Origin: Pseudomonadota bacterium
GTDB lineage: Bacteria > Pseudomonadota > Gammaproteobacteria > Burkholderiales > Burkholderiaceae_C
Direction: 5' to 3'
NCBI GenBank assembly: GCA_023387335.1
Contig: JAEWIF010000065.1
Coordinates: 1 to 64,000 of the forward strand
DNA length: 64,000 bases
Of the stretch, positions 8,535-16,330 are shown one piece after another (position 1 is the first letter of the stretch; each line of letters begins with the position of its first letter). The notes below the pieces were generated by a model. That model was not told the DNA's origin. It saw nothing but the letters and a program-made list of their open reading frames with translations, and searched no databases. The position numbers and the translations under genes are program-made.

Positions 8535-9461
8535 CTAGACCAGCAGCCGCGCCTTCAGCGCGCCCTGCTTCACCAGCGTGGTCACCACGTCGACCAGCGT
8601 CGCCTTCACCACTTCCGCGGCCGCTGTCAGTGGCTGTTCACTCAGCCAGGCAAGCGACTGTGTTCGCTCGATGACCGGCTGGACGATCTCGCGCGCCACG
8701 AGGCCTCGGGCGTCGCCCGCGGAGAACGTGTTGCGCGGCATGACGGAAAATCCCAGGCCCTCGATCACCGCGCGCCGCAGAAGCACCGAACTGTTCAGTT
8801 CGTAGCGCACGTTCAATGTGCATTTCTGGTCCAGTGCCGCGCGCTCGATCAGCTTGCGCAGGTCGTGCTCGCGGTCCGGCGCGATCAGCGGCCGCTCGCC
8901 GATGTCGCGGAAGGCCATCGGCCCCTGCGCCTCGCCCGCGAACAGTTGCTTCCTGCCGAACAGGCAGAAGCGTTCCTCGAACACCGGCAGCGCCTCGAAG
9001 TGCGACAGCTCGAATGCGGTGGGCAGCAGCGCCATTTCCACGCGGCGCGCTTCCAGCATCGCGCGAGCCTCGCTGCTCATGCCCGTGGCCAGATGCAGCC
9101 GGATGCCGGGAGCGCGGGCATCGAGCGCGCGAAACAGGGGCACGGCCAGGATGGGTGCCACGGAGCCCACCAGGCACAGGCTGACCGGCCCGGCCGGTTC
9201 GCTGGATGCGGCGTGCACGTCGTCCTTGAGCCGATCCATCTGCCGCAGGATGGACGCGGCGCGGTCCAGCAGCCGCCGCCCTTCGGCGGTGAGCTTCACG
9301 CCGCGCGCGGCGCGTTCCAGCAGCGCCACGCCGAGCTCCTGTTCCATGGCCGCGATGTGCTGGCTGAGCGCGGGCTGGGCGATGTGCAGCGCATGCGCGG
9401 CGGCGGTGATGCTGCCGGCCTGGGCGACCTCGAGGAAGTAACGGAGCTGGCGCGGCGTCAT
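8535..9461 (-). CDS. LysR-family transcriptional regulator of the sulfatase cluster
   Basis: A 308-residue regulator with the classic start LRYFLEVAQAGSITAAAHAL followed by IAQPALSQHIAAMEQELG. The effector-binding domain follows at normal length. It is the last gene of a minus-strand run, Bug (10986), sulfatase (9499), then this gene 37 bp later, so it is probably cotranscribed with its targets. This is less usual than divergent LysR genes. An inverted repeat upstream of the operon (12034-12049) is a candidate binding site. The inducer is unknown. Confidence 0.92.
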   Translation of the reverse strand: MTPRQLRYFLEVAQAGSITAAAHALHIAQPALSQHIAAMEQELGVALLERAARGVKLTAEGRRLLDRAASILRQMDRLKDDVHAASSEPAGPVSLCLVGSVAPILAVPLFRALDARAPGIRLHLATGMSSEARAMLEARRVEMALLPTAFELSHFEALPVFEERFCLFGRKQLFAGEAQGPMAFRDIGERPLIAPDREHDLRKLIERAALDQKCTLNVRYELNSSVLLRRAVIEGLGFSVMPRNTFSAGDARGLVAREIVQPVIERTQSLAWLSEQPLTAAAEVVKATLVDVVTTLVKQGALKARLLV

Positions 9462-9498
9462 CCCGGCAATGTATCGGCTGCCGGAAGCGCCGCGCGGT

Positions 9499-10989
9499 TC
9501 ATGCGGGCGCGGCAGCCTTTTCGCCGATGGGCGAGGGGGTCGCGCCGCCCGACCCCATCTTCGACGCGACCTCCACTCCGCCGAGCCGCTCGATCATCGC
9601 GCGCTGGTCCTGCTTGCACAGGGCGTCGATGGCTTCGGGGTCGCAGATCCTGCGCAGTTCGGCTTCCATGTCCCGCAGCACGTCCGCGTGGTCGGGCCGC
9701 GATGCCAGATCCACCAGTTCTTCGGGATCGGCGTGCAGGTCGAACAGCTCGGGACGGTGGCGCACGTAGTAGTGGTACTTCCAGCGGCCCTTGCGCAGCA
9801 TGAAGCCGGCGGTGTTGCTGCCCGCCGCGTGGTACTCGCTGAAGATGGGGCGGTCGAGGTCGGGTGGCGCATCGGCCACGACGAACAGCGAGCGGCCCGG
9901 CCGGCCCTGCATCTCGGGCGCGGGGTCCACGCCCGCGCCTTCCAGGATGGTCGGGAACAGGTCCAGCAGGTCCACCGGCGTCTCGCACACGGCGCCGGCC
10001 GGCACGCCCGCGCCGCGCAGCAGCATCGGCACGCCCACGCTCTCCTGGTACAGCGTGGACTTGCCCCACAAACCGCGCTTGCCCAGGTTGTCGCCGTGGT
10101 CCGACGTGTAGACCACCGTGGTCGAATCCGCCAGGCCGGCGGCGTCCAGCGCGGCCAGGATCCGGCCTACGTTGTGGTCCAGGAAACTGCAAAGCCCGTA
10201 GTACGCCGCGAAGGCCTCCAGCCGTTCGCGCGGGCTTTTGAACGCGGCCTCGTTGTCCATGAAGCGGGCATAAGCCTGCGCCCATGGGTGCAGCGCATGG
10301 CCGTCCTTGGGCAGCAGCTTCGGCTCGGGCAGCGAATCCAGCGGGTACAGCGTGAAGAATTCCTCCGGCGCCACCAGCGGGAAGTGCGGCGCCACCATGC
10401 CGACGTACAGCACGAAGGGGGCGTCGCGCGTACCGGCGTCGGCCAGCCAGTCGACGGCGCGCTGCGTCACCTCGCGGTCGTACGCGGTGTACGTCGACTC
10501 GCCCGCGCCGATGCGCTCGCCCAGCATGCGCTTGCTGTTGGGCCGCGCGATGTACGGGTCGCGGATGGACGCCCACACCATGCCGTAGCCGCCGACCACG
10601 TGCATGGGGATGTGCTCGCAGTCGAAGCCGGCCGGGTCCTCGTCGTTGCGGTAGTGAAGCTTGCCGATGCTTTCCACCCGGATGCGTTCGCGCTGCAGCA
10701 CGTGGCCCCAGCCGCGCGGATCGCCGGTGTAGGGCATCGCGTTGTCCCAGTGGCGCGTCTGGTGCACGCGCAGGCCGGTAGCGAACGCGGCGCGCGCAGG
10801 CACGCAGATGGGCGACGGCGTGTAGGCATTCGGGAAGCGCGTGCCTGCCGCAGCCAGCGCGTCGAGGTTGGGCGTCTTGACGAAGGGGTGCCCGGCCGCG
10901 CCCATGATGCGCGGATCGTGCTCGTCGGACATGATGACCAGGACGTTGCGGCGCATCGGCGGTTCCTGCTTCTTCATGGCGCTGCTCAT
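9499..10989 (-). CDS. Sulfatase-family hydrolase (choline-sulfatase-like)
   Basis: A 496-residue member of the alkaline phosphatase/sulfatase superfamily. The activating motif C-x-P-x-R is at residues 62-66 (ICVPARAAF), so Cys62 would be converted to formylglycine. Metal-binding segments are VLVIMSDEHDP near the N-terminus and YTSDHGDNLGKRG near residue 275. No signal peptide is visible, suggesting cytoplasmic action on an imported sulfate or phosphonate ester. No formylglycine-generating enzyme is in the window. Its ATG overlaps the stop of the upstream Bug gene (ATGA), indicating coupled translation and a substrate probably captured by that Bug protein. Confidence 0.9.
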   Translation of the reverse strand: MSSAMKKQEPPMRRNVLVIMSDEHDPRIMGAAGHPFVKTPNLDALAAAGTRFPNAYTPSPICVPARAAFATGLRVHQTRHWDNAMPYTGDPRGWGHVLQRERIRVESIGKLHYRNDEDPAGFDCEHIPMHVVGGYGMVWASIRDPYIARPNSKRMLGERIGAGESTYTAYDREVTQRAVDWLADAGTRDAPFVLYVGMVAPHFPLVAPEEFFTLYPLDSLPEPKLLPKDGHALHPWAQAYARFMDNEAAFKSPRERLEAFAAYYGLCSFLDHNVGRILAALDAAGLADSTTVVYTSDHGDNLGKRGLWGKSTLYQESVGVPMLLRGAGVPAGAVCETPVDLLDLFPTILEGAGVDPAPEMQGRPGRSLFVVADAPPDLDRPIFSEYHAAGSNTAGFMLRKGRWKYHYYVRHRPELFDLHADPEELVDLASRPDHADVLRDMEAELRRICDPEAIDALCKQDQRAMIERLGGVEVASKMGSGGATPSPIGEKAAAPA

Positions 10990-11951
10990 TCGGCCGTGTA
11001 GCCGGTGGCCTTCACGATCTCGGCCCAGCGTCCGTACTCGGTCTTGATCATCGCGTCCAGTTCGTCCGGTGCCATGGTGCGCGGCTCGTACTCGGCCTTC
11101 TGCAGGAGGGCCGCCACCTTGGGCGATTTCACGGCGGCGGTGACGGCGCGATTGAGCTCGCTGACCACCGCGCCCGCCGTGCCGGCCTTGGCGAAGAACG
11201 CGAACGTCTCGGTCACGACCAGCCTCGGGAAACCCTGCGACCTGAACGTCGGCACACCGGGCACGGCCGGGTTCGGATCGCTGTCCGAGGTAGCCAGCAG
11301 GCGCAGCTTGCCGCTGCGGTGCATCGGCAGCAGGTTGGGCAGGGTGGTGATCACCGCCGGCACGGTGCCGCCGATGGCGTCGGTCACCGCCGCGGAGCCG
11401 CCCTTGTACGGCACGCCGGTCAGTGCGACCTTCGCATCCTTGCTCAGGATCTGGCCGATGAAGTCCATCGCCGTGCCCGCGCCGGGCGTGCCGTAGGTGG
11501 CGACCTGGGGATTGGCCTTCGCCTGCGCCAGGTAGTCCTGCAGCGTCTTCGCCGGGCTGTTCGCGCCCACCGCGAGCGCGAAGCTCATGCGCGCGGCCGT
11601 GCCCACGCCCGACAGCTGTGCCAGCAGGTCGTGGCGCACGGCCTTGAAGATGTGCGGCGCCAGCGTGATGTTGCCGGTCGGCGTCATGACGAGGGTGTTG
11701 CCGTCGGCCGGGGCCAGCAGCAGCGCGTCGGTGGCCAGGCGGCCGGCCGCGCCGGGGCGGTTTTCCACGATGGCGTTGAAGCCCGAATCGCGCAGACCTT
11801 CAGCGACCGCGCGCGCCACCGTGTCGGCCGCGCCGCCGGCCGCGTAGCCGACCAGGATGCGCAGCGTCTTACCCTGGGCGAACGCGGCGCCCGAGGCGGC
11901 GAGGGCGGCGGCCGGGATCAGCGCGTTGAAGCGGCGCCGGTCGAGCAGCAT
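10986..11951 (-). CDS. Bug/TctC-family substrate-binding protein of the sulfatase operon
   Basis: A 321-residue periplasmic binding protein with an RRRF-containing signal peptide ending AAFAQ (about residue 26). Family blocks are GYAAGGAADTVARAVAEGL, VENRPGAAGRLATDALL, GVPYKGGSAAVTDAIGG and VPGVPTFRSQGF. An AGGAG ribosome-binding site precedes the ATG. It is the first gene of the operon Bug-sulfatase-LysR, with a four-base overlap to the sulfatase gene. The natural inference is a sulfate-ester or related organic-acid ligand. Confidence 0.92.
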   Translation of the reverse strand: MLLDRRRFNALIPAAALAASGAAFAQGKTLRILVGYAAGGAADTVARAVAEGLRDSGFNAIVENRPGAAGRLATDALLLAPADGNTLVMTPTGNITLAPHIFKAVRHDLLAQLSGVGTAARMSFALAVGANSPAKTLQDYLAQAKANPQVATYGTPGAGTAMDFIGQILSKDAKVALTGVPYKGGSAAVTDAIGGTVPAVITTLPNLLPMHRSGKLRLLATSDSDPNPAVPGVPTFRSQGFPRLVVTETFAFFAKAGTAGAVVSELNRAVTAAVKSPKVAALLQKAEYEPRTMAPDELDAMIKTEYGRWAEIVKATGYTAE

Positions 11952-12033
11952 GGGATTTCTCCTGTCTTATGGGTTGGCAGGCAGTATCCGAGGACGGCAG
12001 GGGCCGCACAAATAGGATTTGGGGGTCATAGCT

Positions 12034-12049
12034 ATAAGTCCGAACTTAT
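12034..12049. promoter_or_regulatory. Inverted repeat upstream of the Bug-sulfatase-LysR operon
   Basis: ATAAGT-CCGA-ACTTAT is a perfect 6+4+6 palindrome about 83 bp before the first gene of the operon, in a locally AT-richer patch. It is a candidate LysR recognition site. It does not keep the strict T-N11-A spacing, so the assignment is tentative. Confidence 0.4.
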
Positions 12050-12195
12050 GGCTGAAGGGGTGGCGCTGATCCCGAGGAGGCTGTCGCCACGTCGTCACAC
12101 CCCTCGGCATTTTCTGGAGGGCTGCCTGAGATTCGATCGGTTTCCCGCGCATGTCCTTCGTAATCCGGGGCACCAGCTTGCGTCGACCCATTACG

Positions 12196-13242
12196 ATGCT
12201 GCACTGCAACACGGAGCGCGCATTGAACGTCGACAACTGCTACCACGAGCTGGGGGTGGCCCGGGACGCAAGCGATGCGGAGGTGAAGGCGGCCTGGCGC
12301 AGGCTCGCGGCGCGCTGGCACCCCGACCGCAACGGCAGCCCGCACGCACTCCGAAAGATCCAGCGGATCAACCAGGCGATCGAGGAGATCCGCAGGTCGA
12401 GGCGCGAGATGCAGGGCGAGGGTGGCGAGGACCCTGATCCCTCGCCCGAGGCAGTGGTGGAGCACACGGTGCAACTCACGCTGGAGGAGATCGCGAGCGG
12501 CTGCGTGCGGGAGTTGCGCGGCGAAGTCATCGAGGATTGCGTCGAATGCGAAGGCAGCGGCCTGCAGGTCCAGGCCACGGCTTGCACGGCATGTGCCGGA
12601 ACGGGACGCGTCCCGCAGCCCCTCTGGTTCGCCTGGCTTTCCGCCGACACCGAGTGCGCTGGCTGCAACGGGCACGGGACGATCCGCGTTGGGTGCGCGG
12701 CGTGCGGCGCGAGCGGGAAGGCTCCCCCCAGGAACTACCGCTGCCGGGTCGCCCTCCCGCCCGGCCTGCGCGCGGGCAGCATGCTCGACGCAACGGCGCG
12801 GGTGGAGGGGCGGCAACGACGGCACAAGCTGGCGGTTCGTGTCCGCGTGGAACTCGTCGCGCACGAATTCTTCTCGGTCGAGCACGATGGCACCTTGGCT
12901 TGCGAACTCCCCGTCGACGGCTTCGCCTGGATGGCAAATCGCTGGGTCGAAGTGCCGACCGCGCGCGGACTGCAGCAAATGCGGCTGCGGCGCGGTGCCC
13001 TGAACTACCGGATCAAGGGGGCGGGTCTGCCTTGGCAGGACGATGCAAGCCACGCGGAATGCCTCGTCAAGGTGGTCCCGATCTTTCCCGAGGAATTGAG
13101 TGCCGAGCAGGAAGCCGCAATCGATGGCCTCGTGGCCAGCAACTCCGGCAGCGCGAACACCGAGGCCGGGCGTCGACTTGCCGGATGGGGTTGCCTGATG
13201 GAGAAGTGGCAAGCCAGGATGAACGAGTCGCCACGGGAGTAG
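12196..13242 (+). CDS. DnaJ-like zinc-finger co-chaperone without G/F region
   Basis: A 348-residue J-domain protein. The J domain spans about residues 13-75 with HPD at 42-44 (RWHPDRNGS). A cysteine-rich domain has four CxxCxGxG-like repeats (CVECEGSG, CTACAGTG, CAGCNGHG, CAACGASG), followed by a C-terminal substrate-binding domain. The Gly/Phe-rich linker of canonical DnaJ is missing; the J domain runs almost directly into the client domain. It should stimulate Hsp70 ATPase activity and hold clients. No dnaK or grpE lies nearby, so it is a stand-alone paralogue. The start ATG at 12196 places the J domain at the expected distance; an earlier ATG at 12151 is possible. Confidence 0.85.
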   Translation: MLHCNTERALNVDNCYHELGVARDASDAEVKAAWRRLAARWHPDRNGSPHALRKIQRINQAIEEIRRSRREMQGEGGEDPDPSPEAVVEHTVQLTLEEIASGCVRELRGEVIEDCVECEGSGLQVQATACTACAGTGRVPQPLWFAWLSADTECAGCNGHGTIRVGCAACGASGKAPPRNYRCRVALPPGLRAGSMLDATARVEGRQRRHKLAVRVRVELVAHEFFSVEHDGTLACELPVDGFAWMANRWVEVPTARGLQQMRLRRGALNYRIKGAGLPWQDDASHAECLVKVVPIFPEELSAEQEAAIDGLVASNSGSANTEAGRRLAGWGCLMEKWQARMNESPRE

Positions 13243-13266
13243 GCGCAGCGTCGCGGCGCGTCGGCA

Positions 13267-15612
13267 CTACTGCACGTTCGCGGTCACCGACGCATTGCCG
13301 TTGATGGTGAAGCGGCAGGTGCGTGTCTTGTTGCCGCCGCTCGAACAGGCCCCCGACCAGACCACGTCCCGCCCATTGGTCGCGCTCAGCGTGACGGCGG
13401 TTCCGGATGGAAAGGACGCGGCGCCCGTGGTGCCCACGGCGACGTTGATGCCGCTCGGGCTCGATGTCACCCGCTCGCCGCCGCGGCCGGTCGCGGTCAG
13501 CGTCAGCGTGGCGCCTTGCGCCGGCGGCGTGACGCCCAGGACGGCGGTGCGAGCGACGCCGGCCGCGCTGGCCGTGAGCGTCACGGAGGTCGACAAGCTC
13601 ACCGCCGCCGTAGCGATGGCGAAGCTGGTGCTGCTTGCGCCCTGCGCGACCGTGACGCTGGCCGGCGGCGTCGCTGCCCCGCTGTTGCTCGACAAGGCCA
13701 CGGTGAAGCCGCCTGCCGGCGCCGCCGCCGAGAGCGTGATGCTGCCCTGCGCCGTCGCGCCGCCCGTCACGCTGGCGGGACTGACGGCCAGCGTCGAGAG
13801 CGCGGGCGGCCCCGCGCCCGGCGCCACGGTCAGCGTGGCGTTGCGCGTGGCCCCGCCATACGTGCCGCTCACCTGGACCTGCGTGGTGGCCGTGACCTGG
13901 GTCGTGGTGACCGGGAACGTGGCGCTCGATGCGCCGGACGCGATCGTCACGTTCGGCGGCAGCATGACCGTGCCGGGATTGCTGCCGGACAAAGTCACCA
14001 GCGCGCCACCCGAGGGCGCCGCCGCGTTCAGTGTCGCCGTGCCCTGAGCGGGGTTGCCGCCGGTGACGGAAACCGGCTCGACGGTGATCGCCGCCAGTGC
14101 CGGAGCCGTGGCTACGGCGCGGGGGGTGAATCGCCGCGCGGCGGAGAACGGGCCGAACACGCCCGCCGCGTTGATCGCCCGCACTCGCCACCACAGCCGA
14201 ATCGCCGGCAGCGATCCGATCGAGGCCTGCGAGACGTCGACCGTCTGGGTGGCGCGGAACGGCGGGCCGAAGTTCGATGAATCGTCGACCTGGATCTCAT
14301 AGCGCGCCGCGTTGGGCACGTCGTTCCAGTCGAAGCCGACCGGCTGGTTCGGCGTCGCATCGTTGGCGGGCGACAGCAGCGCAGGCGCCGCGGGAGTGGC
14401 CGGCGGCGTCGTGCCGGTCGTGTTGATCAGCACCGCCGTGGAAGGGGCGGCGCCCCCGATGCCCAGTACGAGGTCCGGCTTGCCGTCGCTGGTGAGCTGG
14501 GCGGCGATGATGGACACGGTGCCGACGCTAGAGCGGTCAGCCGGCACGAAGTAGCGGATGGGCGCCTGGAAGGTCCCGTCGCCGTTGCCGTTGCGGATCT
14601 CCATCAGGCCCGAGTTGCCGTTGGCGAGCGCGAGCGCGAGGTCGGCGAAGCCGTCGCCGTTGAAGTCGCCCACGGCCTGGTACTGCGGCACGAGCAGGTC
14701 GGGCTCGGTGATCAGCAGCGGTGGCATGCGGAAGGTGCCGTCGCCATTGCCGGCAAGCACGGCCGTGCGGCTGCCGTTCAGCGCCACCGCGACCACCAGA
14801 TCCTGGACGCCATCACCGTTGAAGTCGGCGACGTCGACGTCGGTCGCGTCCATGCCGAGGGTGTTGCCCTCGACGAGGGTGAGCGTCGGCTGCTGGACGA
14901 AGCTGCCGTCGCCCGCGCCGCGCAGCAGCACCAGCCGCGCCTGCGAACTGGCGATGGCCAGGTCCGGGATCCCGTCGCGGTTGAAGTCGCCTGCCGCGAT
15001 CCTGGCGGTCTCGGTGCCGATGTCGATCTCGCGCGCCGGCTGGAAGCCGCCGGCGCCGTCGCCGAGCAGGACCGTGATGCCGCGCGCCACGCGGCAGGGC
15101 GCCGTGAAGCAGGCGACCTGGTGCCCGATCACCACGTCCAGCCGCCCGTCGTTGTTCAGGTCGGCCGCGGCGATGGTGGGTGAGTCGAAGCCCGAGCCGT
15201 TGGGGAAGTTGATCGGCGCCTGGAAGGTGCCGTCGCCGTTGCCGAGGAGCAGCGACAGGCCGATGGCGGGGTCGTTGATGGTGACCGCGAGGTCCACGCG
15301 GCCGTCGCCGTTGAAGTCGCCGGCCGCCAGGTCCTGGGCCGAGCTGGCGACCGGCCAGGAGACGGCGGGAGCGAACGTCCCCTCGCCGGTCGCGAGCTGC
15401 ACCCGCACGCCGGTGCCGCCCGGCCCCGCGAGGTCCGGACGGCCGTCGCCGTTGAAGTCGGCCGCGATGTGGGTGTTGCCCAGCAGCGGATGGTCGCTGC
15501 GCGCGAACGTGGCCGCGGTGGTGGCCGCGAAGGCTGGCGGAGCCAGGAGAATGCCGGCCACGAAGCCGAGCACGGGAACCATCCGCCGCAAGGAAAGGAG
15601 GGGATGTCTCAT
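13267..15612 (-). CDS. Secreted FG-GAP/VCBS repeat protein with Ig-like domains
   Basis: A 781-residue exported protein. Residues 1-33 form a signal peptide (MVPVLGFVAGILLAPPAFA). About seven FG-GAP/VCBS calcium-binding repeats follow, each with D-[FL]-N-x-DG-x-x-D (ADFNGDGRPDL, GDFNGDGRVDL, ADLNNDGRLDV, GDFNRDGIPDL, ADFNGDGVQDL, GDFNGDGFADL). Next comes a fibronectin-like module (FDWNDVPNAARYEIQVDDSS), then two Ig-like tandem repeats (VEPVSVTGGNPAQGTATL and VSPASVTGGATAQGSITL) and a final repeat with two cysteines. It has no enzymatic motif and is probably a cell-surface or extracellular binding protein. The start at 15612 is chosen because the signal peptide begins there. Confidence 0.85.
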   Translation of the reverse strand: MRHPLLSLRRMVPVLGFVAGILLAPPAFAATTAATFARSDHPLLGNTHIAADFNGDGRPDLAGPGGTGVRVQLATGEGTFAPAVSWPVASSAQDLAAGDFNGDGRVDLAVTINDPAIGLSLLLGNGDGTFQAPINFPNGSGFDSPTIAAADLNNDGRLDVVIGHQVACFTAPCRVARGITVLLGDGAGGFQPAREIDIGTETARIAAGDFNRDGIPDLAIASSQARLVLLRGAGDGSFVQQPTLTLVEGNTLGMDATDVDVADFNGDGVQDLVVAVALNGSRTAVLAGNGDGTFRMPPLLITEPDLLVPQYQAVGDFNGDGFADLALALANGNSGLMEIRNGNGDGTFQAPIRYFVPADRSSVGTVSIIAAQLTSDGKPDLVLGIGGAAPSTAVLINTTGTTPPATPAAPALLSPANDATPNQPVGFDWNDVPNAARYEIQVDDSSNFGPPFRATQTVDVSQASIGSLPAIRLWWRVRAINAAGVFGPFSAARRFTPRAVATAPALAAITVEPVSVTGGNPAQGTATLNAAAPSGGALVTLSGSNPGTVMLPPNVTIASGASSATFPVTTTQVTATTQVQVSGTYGGATRNATLTVAPGAGPPALSTLAVSPASVTGGATAQGSITLSAAAPAGGFTVALSSNSGAATPPASVTVAQGASSTSFAIATAAVSLSTSVTLTASAAGVARTAVLGVTPPAQGATLTLTATGRGGERVTSSPSGINVAVGTTGAASFPSGTAVTLSATNGRDVVWSGACSSGGNKTRTCRFTINGNASVTANVQ

Positions 15613-15950
15613 GCTCACCTCGTCTCGTTGGGGCCACGTCGCATATCCCATGCCGCTTGTCGTCCGCGACCCCATCCGGCCACTGCTGGTGCAGGTCCAT
15701 CGGACGACATGGATCCGCATCCGGCGCAGTTGAGCGATACCCGACCGACCGGGTGAATTGCCCCACCGCGAAAGGGGCAGGTCACCCAGGGTCGGTGCTG
15801 CACCCGCGCGCCCGCAGGTCCTTCGACCGCCCATGGAAGAGCCTCTGAGGCAAGCTCCCGACACCCGCTTGCTACACCCTCCGACACCCCGGCAACGGCC
15901 GTGCAGGTCTGATACCACCATCCCCAATGGACATCCCCGAAGGAAACCCC
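15613..15950. other. Divergent intergenic region with a nested hairpin
   Basis: This 338-bp space lies between the FG-GAP gene (minus) and the small repeat protein (plus). It contains a two-tier hairpin at 15751-15787: GGGTGA (15751-15756) pairs with TCACCC (15782-15787), and inside it TGCCCC (15759-15764) pairs with GGGGCA (15774-15779). The structure would lie in the 5' leader of the FG-GAP transcript. No known riboswitch class was recognised. Both promoters must be in this region. Confidence 0.4.
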
Positions 15951-16301
15951 ATGAAGCTGGTACTCATCGGCATCGCCCTCGTGGGCGCCTCCGCCATGGC
16001 CCAGGCCCCCGACGCCGCCCAGCGTGCCGAGAACCGCGCGAAGGCCGGCGAACTGGTGGACAAGGCCACCCCGGGCCCCGCCCAGCGTGCGAGAAACCGC
16101 GCCAAGGCAGCCGAACTCGCGAACAAGGCCACCCCCGATGCGGCCCAGCGCGCCGAAAACCGCGCGAAAGCGGGTGAACTGGTGGACAAGGCCACCCCGG
16201 GGCCCGCCCAGCGCGCGAGAAACCGCGCCAAGGCCGCCGAACTTGCGGACAAGGCCACTCCCGATGCCGACCGGCGCACGGAGAGTCGCGCGACACGGTA
16301 G
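15951..16301 (+). CDS. Small exported tandem-repeat protein
   Basis: A 116-residue protein starting MKLVLIGIALVGASAMAQA, a clean signal peptide, preceded by an AAGGAA ribosome-binding site; an upstream ATG at 15927 is less likely. The mature part is almost entirely 21-residue units of two alternating kinds, PDAAQRAENRAKAGELVDKA-T and PGPAQRARNRAKAAELANKA-T, predicted helical and rich in Ala, Arg and Lys. The function is unknown. It may be a periplasmic coiled or DNA/polyanion-binding protein. Third-codon differences between units with conserved residues suggest selection at the protein level. Confidence 0.65.
   Translation: MKLVLIGIALVGASAMAQAPDAAQRAENRAKAGELVDKATPGPAQRARNRAKAAELANKATPDAAQRAENRAKAGELVDKATPGPAQRARNRAKAAELADKATPDADRRTESRATR
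16008..16298 (+). repeat. 63-bp tandem repeat (4 full units plus a partial), 126-bp higher-order period
   Basis: Units begin at 16008, 16071, 16134, 16197 and 16260 (the last degenerate). Units 1 and 3 are most alike, as are 2 and 4, so a 126-bp pair was duplicated after the first 63-bp duplication. All units keep one reading frame and form the mature part of the small exported protein. Confidence 0.85.
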
Positions 16302-16330
16302 CCGCTGAGCTGCTCGGCCGCGCCCCGGGC

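Noticed and set aside
15615..15927. N-terminal extension of the FG-GAP protein by about 105 codons
   Set aside because: The added sequence is unstructured and Arg/Gly-rich, and a clean signal peptide begins at 15612.
16008..16298. CRISPR array or satellite
   Set aside because: Units are adjacent without spacers, keep one reading frame behind a signal peptide, and differ mostly at synonymous positions.
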